Shown in pieces: positions 1-7,299 of a stretch of DNA of 64,000 nt. A model generated the notes under the pieces. The model made no database searches, had not been told where the DNA came from, and worked only from the letters and a program-made list of their open reading frames with translations. The translations under genes were made by a program, and so were the position numbers. The first letter of the stretch is position 1, and each line of letters begins with the position of its first letter. Origin of the DNA: Pseudanabaena sp. UWO311 (lineage in GTDB: Bacteria; Cyanobacteriota; Cyanobacteriia; Pseudanabaenales; Pseudanabaenaceae); assembly GCF_006937785.1 (NCBI RefSeq), contig NZ_SJEE01000002.1, positions 1-64,000 on the forward strand, read 5' to 3'.

Positions 1-2
1 GT

Positions 3-98
3 AGAGAAGTCGCTGATGGTTTCAAGGAAAATCTACCTATCATTTTTGATGAATATCTTCCTAAATGGAATTATAGAGCTATTCCTCAAAATAACTGA
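3..98 (+). CDS. C-terminal fragment of an unidentified protein (runs off left edge)
   Basis: An open frame enters from the left edge and stops at TGA 96-98, giving 31 residues that end in LPKWNYRAIPQNN. There is no start codon in the window. The WNY...P ending vaguely resembles the tails of some DDE transposases, but the fragment is too short to assign. It lies directly upstream of repeat-rich spacer DNA and on the opposite strand to the TetR gene that follows. Confidence 0.5.
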   Translation, partial: REVADGFKENLPIIFDEYLPKWNYRAIPQNN

Positions 99-135
99 AA
101 TGCATAAGTTATTTATTTTTCATTCCTAAGCTATC

Positions 136-207
136 GGCGATCGCTATTACTGTGAGGCGTGATTTCTAGGCGATCGTCTCAACAATCTATCTCCTAAAGA
201 CGATCGC
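136..207 (+). repeat. HIP1-bounded repeat, module A then B
   Basis: Module A is a HIP1 octamer, then CTATTACTGTGAGgCGTGAT, then TTCTAGGCGATCG. Module B follows as TCAACAATCTATCTCCTAAA and another HIP1-like site. This is the first of about nineteen loci of the family in the window. Confidence 0.85.
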
Positions 208-214
208 TTAACTA

Positions 215-330
215 TTATTTATCTTTGCGATCGCTAATAACTTTTCGGGACTCATCAACGAAGGCAACCATTTTTGCTTGTCTAATCTCGGCTAGAAATA
301 GACAATCTCAACGGGCGCATTCGGTTTGGC
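215..330 (-). pseudogene. Decayed coding remnant, copy 1
   Basis: Read on the minus strand, the sequence after the attC-like core gives KPNAPVEIVYF, a stop, then PRLDKQKWLPSLMSPEKLL and a stop near 215. It aligns base by base with 34630-34746, which reads in another frame as TPIKVICFYLELSKQ. Both copies have frame breaks, so neither is a functional gene. The parent gene is not recognised. Confidence 0.4.
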
Positions 331-415
331 ATAACGGCTAAAGTGAGCGGCGGCAGACAAACATCAAAACGAAGCGCAGAATTTCTTGTCCTTCCCCTCC
401 ACTGCGTTGTTAGAA
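329..415 (-). other. attC-like recombination site 1
   Basis: Read on the minus strand this starts with TTCTAAC (one mismatch to RYYYAAC), has arm GCAGTGGAGGGG at 394-405, a roughly 40-nt spacer, arm CCGCTCACTT at 341-350 and ends with GTTATGC (329-335), as in Vibrio repeats. The left arm has one unpaired G relative to the right arm, the extrahelical base expected of attC. It lies just after the TetR stop codon. No integrase is in the window. An unrelated imperfect hairpin is the alternative. Confidence 0.4.
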
Positions 416-418
416 TGC

Positions 419-1042
419 TCAAGGTTTTACCAAGTAAGACGACAATAGCTTAGTGATTTCTCGTTCTAACTGCCCGCTACTTAGTAACTCTGGATGCTCA
501 ATAACTGCTGCATGGGTCAGAGCCTCAACCGTCCGTCCTACGATAAACACCACCAAATTTAGGTTTTGCGATTGAAGCTGGTCGCACCGTTTTTCCAAAT
601 AAGAATGTAAGATTGCCGCCATTTTTGCTTCAGCAGATTGCCGCATCAGATCGCTACGAGGAACTTGCTCATTGAGCACTTTATGGAGCGCTGGGTTAAC
701 CGCGTGAGCTAAGATTACAGCTTTCACTAATCCATGCAAAACCTCTTGTATCGGCGCATTGGACAAATTCTTCAAATGCGATTCAACCAACTGAACCATT
801 TCATCTGCGTGATGCTCAGCCAGCACAGCAATCAAAGATTCCTTATTCGGAAAGTATTGGTAGAGCGAGCCAACACTCACACCCGCAACCTCTGCAATTC
901 GATTAGTATTGGCTTTGTCGTAGCCCTCTTCGGTCAGAATGTGAGTCGTCGCAGTCAAAATTGCCTCGACGGTTACTTTAGAGCGATCTTGTCGCGGGAG
1001 TTTGCGGGGATTTGTGAGGATCTTACGTAGCATTTGAATCAC
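419..1042 (-). CDS. TetR/AcrR family transcriptional regulator
   Basis: This 207-aa protein has a TetR N-terminal DNA-binding domain at about residues 22-70, with the recognition-helix signature GVSVGSLYQYFPNKE at 54-68. The helical C-terminal ligand domain includes a VPRSDLM segment. It is a clear paralogue of the TetR at 21135-21755: both contain EEGYDK.NTNR, GVSVGSLYQYFPNK and VPRS. M1 or M4 could be the start; both leave a basic N-terminus before the domain. It is divergent from the hydrolase at 1152, and the 109-bp gap contains a 16-bp motif shared with the paralogue's gap. It is probably a repressor of the hydrolase and of itself (inference). Its stop codon abuts the attC-like site. Confidence 0.92.
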   Translation of the reverse strand: MIQMLRKILTNPRKLPRQDRSKVTVEAILTATTHILTEEGYDKANTNRIAEVAGVSVGSLYQYFPNKESLIAVLAEHHADEMVQLVESHLKNLSNAPIQEVLHGLVKAVILAHAVNPALHKVLNEQVPRSDLMRQSAEAKMAAILHSYLEKRCDQLQSQNLNLVVFIVGRTVEALTHAAVIEHPELLSSGQLEREITKLLSSYLVKP

Positions 1043-1094
1043 TCAATGAAATGCGAGTTGTCGAACTAGAGCCATTGCCCGTAAAATCTGATTC

Positions 1095-1110
1095 ATTGCT
1101 CGTATTTTAT
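1095..1110 (+). promoter_or_regulatory. Putative TetR operator shared with 21 kb
   Basis: ATTGCTCGTATTTTAT lies between the divergent TetR and hydrolase genes. The same 16-mer with one change (ATTGCTCATATTTTAT) sits at 21059-21074, between the paralogous TetR and the glycosyltransferase. The conserved placement suggests an operator or operator-overlapping -10 region. Confidence 0.4.
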
Positions 1111-1151
1111 CAGGTCATCTTGCTTGCAACTCTTCGTACTCAGACAAACTT

Positions 1152-2336
1152 ATGATTTTTCAAGATCCAAATTTTTCGTATAACCTCCTTCGGACAATGG
1201 GGCATACCGTATACGGTGGGGCTGATATTGGTGAATGTCTAGCAACAGCATCCCGGATTGAAGATGGCAACTATGAACAGTGGTACGCGGAGTGGCGTAA
1301 GACAAGCGATCGCTTAAGACACCATGCTGACGAAAGTATGAACAACGGAAACGCCATTAGTGCCCGTCAAGCCTATTTACGAGCGAGTAATTACTATCGA
1401 AATGCAGAATTCTTTCTCCATAGTAATCCGAGCGATCCGCGCATTTTAGAAACTTGGAGACAGAGTGAGTCTTGTTTCCGCAACGCTGCAAAACTCTCTG
1501 AACTTCCCATCGAACCTGTTGAGATTACCTATGAAAAAACGACGCTACCGGGTTATTTCTATCGCTGCACACTAGACACTCAACCTCGCCCTACAATTAT
1601 CTTTTTCCCCGGCTTCGACTCAACCCTCGAAGAGTTACACTTCTTTGGAGCAGCAGCAGCAGTCATGCAGGGATATCATTGCCTGACTTTTGCGGGGCCA
1701 GGACAAGGTGCTGTGATTCGTCAACAAGGTTTGTCCTTTCGCCCTGACTGGGAGAATGTCCTTGCACCTGTTGTGGATTATCTTCAGGCTCGTTGCGATG
1801 TTGATGCTCAATCATTAATTCTGTTTGGTCAAAGCTTTGGCGGATTATTGGCAATAAGAGCCGCTGCCTATGACCATCGATTTTCTGCTTGCATTTTTCA
1901 TGGTGGAATGTTTGATATGTATGAGTCCTTTCTTGAATTATTTCCACCAGATTTGCGATCAAAAATTGCTAATAGTGATGATACAGCGATCGATTTCATT
2001 GTTGGTAACGTTATGGAATCTGTCCCCGGAGCAAAGGCAAGGCTAGGACACGGCTTTTACGTCATGGGGACAACTTCTGCGGCTGAAACAGTTGCTAAAT
2101 TGAGACAATTCACACTAGAAGACATCGCAAATCAAGTCACCTGTCCAACTTTGGTCATCGATGGTGCTGAAGACAGCCTTTTACCGAATCAGGGGCAAAA
2201 ACTGTTTGACAGGCTCACTTGCTCAAAGGACTATCTGCTATTTTCGGCAGAAGATGGTGCAGCTGAACATTGTCAGATTGGAGCACTTGCCTTATGTCAT
2301 GAGAAATTATTCAATTGGCTCAAAAAGTATATTTGA
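1152..2336 (+). CDS. Alpha/beta hydrolase (FrsA/Ayg1-like esterase family)
   Basis: This 394-aa protein has an N-terminal helical region (about 1-125) rich in Trp, Tyr and Arg, followed by an alpha/beta-hydrolase core. The core starts with IIFFPGFDS at about 149-157, which supplies the oxyanion-side loop. The nucleophile elbow is GQSFGG with Ser228. The likely acid is in VIDGAEDSLLP (Asp337 or Asp341) and the likely base is His373 in AAEHC. This lidded layout matches the DHPON hydrolase/Ayg1/FrsA group, which hydrolyses C-C or ester bonds of small organic substrates; the substrate is unknown. It is divergent from TetR and probably controlled by it. An attC-like structure begins about 50 bp after the stop. 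Confidence 0.85.
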   Translation: MIFQDPNFSYNLLRTMGHTVYGGADIGECLATASRIEDGNYEQWYAEWRKTSDRLRHHADESMNNGNAISARQAYLRASNYYRNAEFFLHSNPSDPRILETWRQSESCFRNAAKLSELPIEPVEITYEKTTLPGYFYRCTLDTQPRPTIIFFPGFDSTLEELHFFGAAAAVMQGYHCLTFAGPGQGAVIRQQGLSFRPDWENVLAPVVDYLQARCDVDAQSLILFGQSFGGLLAIRAAAYDHRFSACIFHGGMFDMYESFLELFPPDLRSKIANSDDTAIDFIVGNVMESVPGAKARLGHGFYVMGTTSAAETVAKLRQFTLEDIANQVTCPTLVIDGAEDSLLPNQGQKLFDRLTCSKDYLLFSAEDGAAEHCQIGALALCHEKLFNWLKKYI

Positions 2337-2387
2337 CTCTGAATCCCAACAGGCGAACTTGCAGTTACTCCCCACCGATATTTTGCA

Positions 2388-2476
2388 GGCTAGCGTTCCG
2401 GTTGAGCGGCTGTCAACAACCTCTGCTACACCACCGACGAACTGCGAAAGTCCGCTCCAACCGGGTTGTTATGCCG
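2388..2476 (-). other. attC-like recombination site 2
   Basis: Near-perfect arms CCGGTTGAGCGG (2398-2409) and CCGCTCCAACCGG (2452-2464) differ by a single extra C in the right arm. The outer boxes are GCATAAC (minus strand, 2468-2474) and a GCTAGCC end at 2389. Read on the minus strand, the extra base falls in the left arm as in canonical attC, and the GNAT stop codon TAA is inside the first box, the classic gene-cassette arrangement. Its orientation matches site 1. Confidence 0.5.
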
Positions 2477-3026
2477 TTTCGCTATGCCAATCTCTCCGCA
2501 AAATTGCCCATAATTTTACATCCTCAAACACTCCCCATTTTCGTACTCGCTGATGCAGCAACCCTTCTTGTACAAACCCATTTTTCTGCAATACTTTGCC
2601 TGAGCCTGGATTTCTAGTCATGTGATAGGCATAGAGTCTATTGAGATCTAAATCTTCAAATCCAAAGCGAAGCATAGGTTTTAATGCCTCGCTCATATAT
2701 CCTTGTCCCCACACCTCAACTGCTAACCAAAAACTCAATTCAGCTTGAGAATGCTCTCTCTCAATATCTCGAATCTCGATAACTCCGCAAAATGCTTTGT
2801 CAGATTTGCGCTCAATTGCAAATGAAACTAAATGACCTGTCTCAAACTCTGCAATTTGTCTTCGTAGATATTGCTCCGCCTCACCATCAGGATATGGGTG
2901 GGGGATGGAAATCATAGTATCGGCAACTTCACGACGAGTCGCCACACATTGGATTGACCGCACATCTGCAAGGGATAAGGGGCGCAGGATCAATCTGGTC
3001 GTTTCTAGTGTGGATTGAGTAAGCAT
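2469..3026 (-). CDS. GNAT N-acetyltransferase, RimJ/RimL type
   Basis: This 185-aa protein begins with LETTRLILRPLSLAD, the hallmark N-terminus of RimJ/RimL-type acetyltransferases. It continues with a central ELSFWLAVEVWGQGYMSEA segment (acetyl-CoA pyrophosphate loop Q/G-x-G-x-G/A, here GQGYMSEA) and RNPGSGKVLQKNGF near 145-158, where Asn and the LxKxGF motif bind CoA. It should transfer acetyl from acetyl-CoA to an amine of a protein N-terminus or small molecule. The acceptor is unknown. The gene ends inside attC-like site 2. Acetyltransferases of this kind are frequent passengers of integron cassettes. Confidence 0.88.
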   Translation of the reverse strand: MLTQSTLETTRLILRPLSLADVRSIQCVATRREVADTMISIPHPYPDGEAEQYLRRQIAEFETGHLVSFAIERKSDKAFCGVIEIRDIEREHSQAELSFWLAVEVWGQGYMSEALKPMLRFGFEDLDLNRLYAYHMTRNPGSGKVLQKNGFVQEGLLHQRVRKWGVFEDVKLWAILRRDWHSETA

Positions 3027-3130
3027 GAAATGATTTTATATTAACCGACCGTCAAGCAAATTTTAGCACTGAAGTTTTCGCCGACAATCTTCTGGCTGCT
3101 ACCACTAAAGGACTGCGGCATAATATAAGG

Positions 3131-3208
3131 TTATAACGCAATTGCAGTTTAATTACTCTATTGAAGACAAAATACCGCAGATTTCTACTTTAAGTCAAGT
3201 GCGATCGC
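3131..3208 (+). repeat. Family C repeat, copy 1
   Basis: It starts with TAACGCAATTGCAGTTTAAT, contains ATACCGCAGATTTCTACTTT and ends with AAGTCAAGTGCGATCGC. Related copies occur at 4156, 13051 and 36373, each running straight into a B module. Confidence 0.8.
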
Positions 3209-3340
3209 TTCAACGCTTCAACGCTTCAACGATATATTTTCTATAGGTTTGCTAAAAGTGATCGCTATTAATGTGATTCGTGATTTCTAGGCGATCGCCT
3301 GAATTATCTATCTGTTAAAGGGTTGCTGAAGGCGATCGCC
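3201..3340 (+). repeat. HIP1-bounded repeat block, B-A-B
   Basis: A variant B unit (ATATATTTTCTATAGGTTTG) follows the tripled GCTTCAAC. Then comes module A (CTATTAATGTGATTCGTGAT) and a second B unit (TGAATTATCTATCTGTTAAA), each bounded by HIP1 or a one-base variant. Confidence 0.85.
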
Positions 3341-3425
3341 TATCAATTTCTTGAGAGGGGAGCATCCTGAAAGGAATCACCAATAGGTTCTCGAAACTAA
3401 ACAACCAAGATAACTGCTTCTTGTT

Positions 3426-4001
3426 TTAATACAGAAACGGAAGCAACTTCCAAGTCTTTTCTACATATATCTTGTATTCTCCTCCGAAACTTGCTTCCAA
3501 CATCTTCTCTTCTACACCGATTCGATAATATCTTGATGTGATTCCAATAACTAAAACAGCTAACAACACGAGCCAATTTGTAACCGCTATTCCCGCGCCG
3601 ATTTCCATTAATAATGTTCCGAGATACCCAGGATGCCGAATAACGTTGTACGGAGCTTGACTTACAATCTTCTGACCTTCCATAACCTGAAATGTTCTTG
3701 TATAGAATTCACCCAGCGTTTTAGCAGCCCAATATCGCATTGCTAATCCACTCAGCATCAATATCAATCCCAGCCAGCCAACCGTCATATAGCTTAACTC
3801 TCCGATTTTATAAGTATTTAAGATAGGTGCAACAATGACAAGCAAAATACTAATCACGCCGCTGACCCACAATACTTGAGAACTTCCAGCATCAGCCGCT
3901 TCTGGTTTGAGGTTGAGTGCTTGCTTACCTTTTCTCAGCGATCGCTCCATCACGAAATAGCAAACGATCAAGATATATGCCAAGACAATTGTGATTGCCA
4001 T
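3426..4001 (-). CDS. Isoprenylcysteine carboxyl methyltransferase (ICMT) family membrane protein
   Basis: The protein is an integral membrane protein with about four to five hydrophobic segments. It carries the ICMT/PEMT signature NVIRHPGYLG, in which RHP.Y binds SAM, and a C-terminal EEKMLEASFGGEY..Y motif followed by LLPFLY. The family methylates carboxyl or lipid head groups at membranes; bacterial members mostly lack a known substrate. The open frame extends upstream to a TTG at 4055. I prefer the ATG at 4001 because the first hydrophobic segment starts there; the SD sequence is weak for both. A second ICMT-like gene is at 30065-30535. Confidence 0.82.
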   Translation of the reverse strand: MAITIVLAYILIVCYFVMERSLRKGKQALNLKPEAADAGSSQVLWVSGVISILLVIVAPILNTYKIGELSYMTVGWLGLILMLSGLAMRYWAAKTLGEFYTRTFQVMEGQKIVSQAPYNVIRHPGYLGTLLMEIGAGIAVTNWLVLLAVLVIGITSRYYRIGVEEKMLEASFGGEYKIYVEKTWKLLPFLY

Positions 4002-4155
4002 ACCGATTTTTAATAAGCTTAATTTCTTACGTAATAATAATTGCTGCTTCAGCAACCCTCAAACAACTTAACCTTTGGCAAAGCAAATACGATTCAAACT
4101 ACTGCCGCAACCCTAAATCAAAGCGGTACAACTTACAGTTACTTATAGTTTTAGT

Positions 4156-4253
4156 TCAATTGCGCTTTAATTGCTCTACTGTGGAAAAAATACCTCAGAC
4201 TTCTACTTTAAGTCAAGTGCGATCGCCTCAGTTATCCATCTACTAAAGGATTT
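4156..4253 (+). repeat. Family C repeat, copy 2, with truncated B module
   Basis: This copy is diverged: TTCAATTGCGCTTTAATTGC then CTCAGACTTCTACTTTAAGT, ending GTCAAGTGCGATCGCCTCAG. It continues as a B unit (TTATCCATCTACTAAAGG) that touches the stop codon of the next gene. Confidence 0.7.
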
Positions 4254-4949
4254 TTAGCCTGCTGTCTCAACAATTGCCTTCAAAAATGCTGTTACCAAGG
4301 GATGTGGAACAAAAGAAGTTGATTTCGCTTGAGGGACAAACAACGTTCCAATGAAGTACGGATGAGAAGAAATTTCAATTACTCGCACTTCACCCTCACT
4401 ATCTGAACCTGTGATATCTAAAGAACCACCTTTCAGCAGTGGTATGTACTCAGGATTGACTCCAAAATTGCAATAGTACTGTTCAATCGCTGTCAAGGCT
4501 CCATAAATACCTGCAATTTCTGATTCCGCTACAAAATTCAAGACCATTTCCCGCCCAACTAGCGAACAATCAAGCTTAGAAATAAAAAGGTTAGAGGCGT
4601 AGGGAGCATACTCAGCATGTTGTGCATCTTTGAACCCTAAAACGTTACGGGCATATTCAATGATGATATGCTGAAAGCCGCCACATGTACCGAGGCAAGG
4701 AATACCATTCTCACGAGCATAACGAATTGCCCATAGGGTCTTGTCCATATTTTTGTAAGGACTACCAGGAGCGACCCAAATTCCAGAATAATCATCAAAG
4801 AGTGAATCACTAATGTTGTCGGTTGAAACCCAATCTCCTTCAATATCAACCGACAAAAATGAGCAGGAATGCTTAATCGCTAAATTTGTCGAAATGTGGG
4901 GTTGAAACGTTGGAGTGTACTCTCCTAAAAGGGCAACTTTCTTTTTCAT
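4254..4949 (-). CDS. CTP synthase C-terminal-region-related protein (class I glutamine amidotransferase fold)
   Basis: This 231-aa protein resembles the glutaminase half of CTP synthase (PyrG) without the synthetase half. It has the nucleophile-elbow motif GTCGGFQH with Cys89, and a C-terminal stretch HPYFIGTLFVPQ...HPLV (197-220). That stretch aligns with HPWFVACQFHPEF...HPLF of PyrG. In the alignment, the catalytic His and Glu of FHPEF are Val and Gln here (FVPQ), so ordinary Gln hydrolysis is unlikely. It probably belongs to the stand-alone 'CTP synthase C-terminal region-related (seleno)protein' family, of unknown function. It is transcribed alone, with a strong hairpin about 70 bp upstream. 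Confidence 0.8.
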   Translation of the reverse strand: MKKKVALLGEYTPTFQPHISTNLAIKHSCSFLSVDIEGDWVSTDNISDSLFDDYSGIWVAPGSPYKNMDKTLWAIRYARENGIPCLGTCGGFQHIIIEYARNVLGFKDAQHAEYAPYASNLFISKLDCSLVGREMVLNFVAESEIAGIYGALTAIEQYYCNFGVNPEYIPLLKGGSLDITGSDSEGEVRVIEISSHPYFIGTLFVPQAKSTSFVPHPLVTAFLKAIVETAG

Positions 4950-5015
4950 AATCTCTTTACAACTTACACGTCTTTTGTAATCTAATTTAATCTTAGATGC
5001 CAGCCAATAATACCA

Positions 5016-5046
5016 AATTAGAAAATGGCTACGCTATTTTCTAATT
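5016..5046. repeat. Long hairpin, possible MITE remnant
   Basis: The arms AATTAGAAAATGGC and GCTATTTTCTAATT pair over 14 bp with one G-T wobble around a TAC loop. The left flank reads ATACCAAATTAG, close to the terminus ATACCAAATCAC of the insert at 36433, so this could be a remnant of a related element. It lies upstream of the 4254-4949 gene and could also act in its leader. Confidence 0.45.
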
Positions 5047-5085
5047 GAAAAACAAACCCACTGCTTCAAACGACATCTGGCATCT

Positions 5086-5303
5086 GCGATCGCTATTTCT
5101 GTGAGTCGTGAGTTTTAGGCGATCGCCTCAATTATCTATCTGCTAGGGGGGTGAAGGCGATCGCTATTACAGTAAGTCGTGATTTCTAGGCGATCACCTC
5201 AATTATCTATCTGCTAAAGGTTTGCTGAAGGCGATCGCTAGCAATGTGAGACTGGATTTTTAGTGAGATCGCCTCAACAATCTATCTCCTAAAGGCGATC
5301 GCC
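5086..5303 (+). repeat. Tandem array of A/B repeat units (A-B-A-B-A'-B)
   Basis: Three A modules (CTATTTCTGTGAGTCGTGAG; CTATTACAGTAAGTCGTGAT; a degenerate CTAGCAATGTGAGACTGGAT) alternate with three B modules. HIP1 or one-base variants stand at every junction. It shows the unit order A-B most clearly. Confidence 0.9.
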
Positions 5304-5417
5304 ATCTACTAAAATCGCCGCAATCTTAAAGTCATGGAGTTCCTTGATGTTCTCTGCGGGAATTCAGATAGACCTGAGCTATACCGTCAGCATCAGATAA
5401 ACTTGCAGGTCGAATGT

Positions 5418-5969
5418 TCATCCATTCCTCCTCTTAGGATACAGCCATTTGGCAAAAAGCTTGGTCATTCTGGGCATGATGATATAGGTCATAGCAGAAA
5501 GAAGAGCTAACATGGCAATCAACGTTCTTAGAATGGGTGGGAGCCAACTCAAGGGCTGAAGTAGAAAGTTAATCAAGTTGATGGTGGGGAATGCCGCCAA
5601 GGAAGTGATTGTCAGCATTTTATATCGCGGAGGAGGAACGATCGCGCCATTACTGGAGAGCGTAAACCACGTTTCCAGTCCCGTAATAATCTGGTATTTT
5701 GCCTCATCTTGGGTATATTGCTTTAACTCTTGAAGGAAGCCCTTACGAATTTCAGAACTTTCCCATTGACGAAAATTACTCAGATGGTCATATTTGAATA
5801 CTACTCGATACTCCAAATCAGGAGAACGAAACACATTCACCCCCAAATGTCCAGGGAATTCTTCTGCGGCTGTAAGCATTTTTGTGAGTGTATGTTCAAA
5901 GTCATCTTCACAAGAGGGTTTCACCTTGATTACCACATCAGCGGTTACGGGAGCATCATTTGTTTCCAT
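5418..5969 (-). CDS. Antibiotic biosynthesis monooxygenase (ABM)-domain protein with C-terminal membrane anchor
   Basis: The N-terminal part (about 10-100) is a dimeric ferredoxin-like ABM domain. It has TADVVIKVKPS, the typical FPGHLGVNVFRSPD, and YRVVFKYDHLSNFRQWESS. The C-terminal third has two hydrophobic segments and a basic tail (WLYPKR), an architecture found in ABM-domain membrane proteins annotated as hypothetical. Its role is probably oxidation or binding of small quinone-like or lipid compounds at the membrane; there is no direct evidence of activity. The start is taken at ATG 5969; a GTG at 5978 would add three residues. Confidence 0.8.
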   Translation of the reverse strand: METNDAPVTADVVIKVKPSCEDDFEHTLTKMLTAAEEFPGHLGVNVFRSPDLEYRVVFKYDHLSNFRQWESSEIRKGFLQELKQYTQDEAKYQIITGLETWFTLSSNGAIVPPPRYKMLTITSLAAFPTINLINFLLQPLSWLPPILRTLIAMLALLSAMTYIIMPRMTKLFAKWLYPKRRNG

Positions 5970-5978
5970 AGAATTCAC

Positions 5979-6279
5979 TCTTTAGAACTATTCTTAAAAC
6001 AATCAGAGGGTGTCAAAGCATAATTTAATTGAATTAAAATTATCACGAAGATACTGAGATAGGTATTGATAAAACAGAGGATTGAGCCAAAGGGATAGAG
6101 ACACTGGGCGATCGCAAATACGCCACCTCTAATAGCTTCTAGCCGAGGAATCCTCTGCCCTGCAATTTAGTTAGGGTTTCTTCATAACTGTACTATGCGA
6201 GAACAGATGGATCTCCCTCTAATCCAGTGACATTGATCTTCATAGCCTCCGATTGTTTAGTATGTGAACTGTGAAGTAA
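5979..6279. other. Spacer with a possible decayed small reading frame
   Basis: On the minus strand, GGAGG at 6246-6250 precedes ATG 6243, which opens a 16-codon frame starting MKINVTGLEG and stopping at 6193. After the stop, coding-like sequence YSYEETLTKLQ continues to about 6140. This may be the remnant of a gene downstream of the beta-propeller gene. The GGAGG is too close to the ATG to be a good ribosome site. Confidence 0.25.
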
Positions 6280-7146
6280 TCAAACCAATGATAAGCCCTC
6301 TTCTGCTATCTGCAAACGGACTACTTTCGAGGGTTCAATGCCTGAAGCAGGAGGGAATGACATCCCACCATTAGTGGTGACATATATGTTTCCGTCAGTA
6401 CCGAATGCTAAAGCAGTGCTTCCTGCCATACCCTGCTCTATTTCCGCGATCGCAGTTATAGAACCATCGGCTGTGATTTTGACCACACTGTTAAACACAT
6501 GGGTTGCACCATAGAGATTGCCAGCGCGATCGAAAGCGAAGTCATCTATATTAATCCCCGTTACAAAAATCTCTGGTTCCCCTGCCGTTCCATCTGCCAA
6601 GATCGGAATCTTCACAATCTGCTGCTTTTGGGTATTAGAAGCATAGAGAAAATTAGCGAACATCTTTAAGCCATTTACGGCAGGGGTTCCTTCCTCAGGG
6701 GAAGTTCGGGCAAGGACTGGATGTTCTAGCCAGATTTTAACAGTGCGATCGCCAATATTTAATTCCCAAATTGCGCCGCGATAGGAATCGGCAATTAAAA
6801 AGCGATTATCATCCAATCGAGTTAAGCCATTCAAAAACTGCGCCTCGGGCATTTCTACCAGAAGTTCGGTGGTTCCATCTAAACTAATCCGCCAAATCAC
6901 GCAGGTATTCTCAGCATTCCATCCCGACAATAGCAGTTGGTAATCGCCTGTGAAAGCAAGTCCAGTAGCTTTACCATCAATTTGGGCAAGGGTTGTAGGG
7001 ATACCATCAGCACCGATGCGAATTACTTTACCTTCGTAGTGGTTGGTAATAAAGAGGGTGTTGTCGGGAGCGATCGCAATACTTTCCAAAAATGAATTGA
7101 TTGGAAATTCAGAAACGATTTGAGATGGAACAGCTTGGTAGTTCAT
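6280..7146 (-). CDS. SMP-30/gluconolactonase-like beta-propeller protein
   Basis: This 288-aa protein is built of repeated beta-propeller blades with NHL/SMP-30-like phrases: IAIAPDNTLFITNHYEGKV, LNGLTRLDDNRFLIADSYRG, FDRAGNLYGATH and FGTDGNIYVTTNGG. Acidic and Asn residues on these blades usually bind a divalent metal in SMP-30 lactonases. No signal peptide is evident. It may hydrolyse a lactone or sugar ester, but the substrate is unknown. It is preceded by a reductase and an SDR on the same strand, all with separate spacers, suggesting small detoxification genes rather than a tight operon. Confidence 0.82.
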   Translation of the reverse strand: MNYQAVPSQIVSEFPINSFLESIAIAPDNTLFITNHYEGKVIRIGADGIPTTLAQIDGKATGLAFTGDYQLLLSGWNAENTCVIWRISLDGTTELLVEMPEAQFLNGLTRLDDNRFLIADSYRGAIWELNIGDRTVKIWLEHPVLARTSPEEGTPAVNGLKMFANFLYASNTQKQQIVKIPILADGTAGEPEIFVTGINIDDFAFDRAGNLYGATHVFNSVVKITADGSITAIAEIEQGMAGSTALAFGTDGNIYVTTNGGMSFPPASGIEPSKVVRLQIAEEGLSLV

Positions 7147-7299
7147 AATCTTGTTTATCTGTGTTTTGGGTTATTTTTAAATACTCTTTGTTTTACTCTA
7201 TTACTTCGCAAACAATGCAGCGTAACCGCTATAAGGCTTGAGCGATAGGATTTCGTACGTCAAGACACTTGCTTTTATCATGGGTCTCCTGCGCGATCG

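Larger units (their letters stand above)
99..418. other. Gene-free spacer: A/B repeat, decayed coding remnant and attC-like site
   Basis: This 320-base spacer holds, left to right, an A+B repeat unit, a decayed minus-strand coding remnant that also occurs near 34.7 kb, and an attC-like inverted repeat abutting the 3' end of the TetR gene. No intact gene is visible. Confidence 0.6.
3027..4000. other. Spacer 3027-3425 between GNAT and ICMT genes
   Basis: About 400 gene-free bases (3027-3425) hold a family C element (3131-3208), a triple GCTTCAAC microduplication (3207-3230) and an A/B block to 3340. The rest up to 3425 shows no recognisable structure. The remainder of the given span is the ICMT gene listed separately. 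Confidence 0.5.
4950..5417. other. Gene-free spacer with hairpin and tandem A/B array
   Basis: This 468-base spacer contains the hairpin at 5016-5046 and the longest A/B repeat array of the window (5086-5303). From 5304 to 5417 I see no recognisable element apart from the 3' flank of the monooxygenase gene. Confidence 0.6.

Noticed and set aside
734-1030. Plus-strand reading frame inside the TetR gene
   Set aside because: Shadow of the TetR gene; no protein-like features.
4001-4055. Longer start (TTG) for the ICMT gene
   Set aside because: Not excluded, but the ATG start places the first hydrophobic segment in the usual position. I kept the shorter form.
5086-5303. CRISPR array
   Set aside because: The repeats are two different modules of changing sequence with no constant-length unique spacers, and there are no cas genes in the window.
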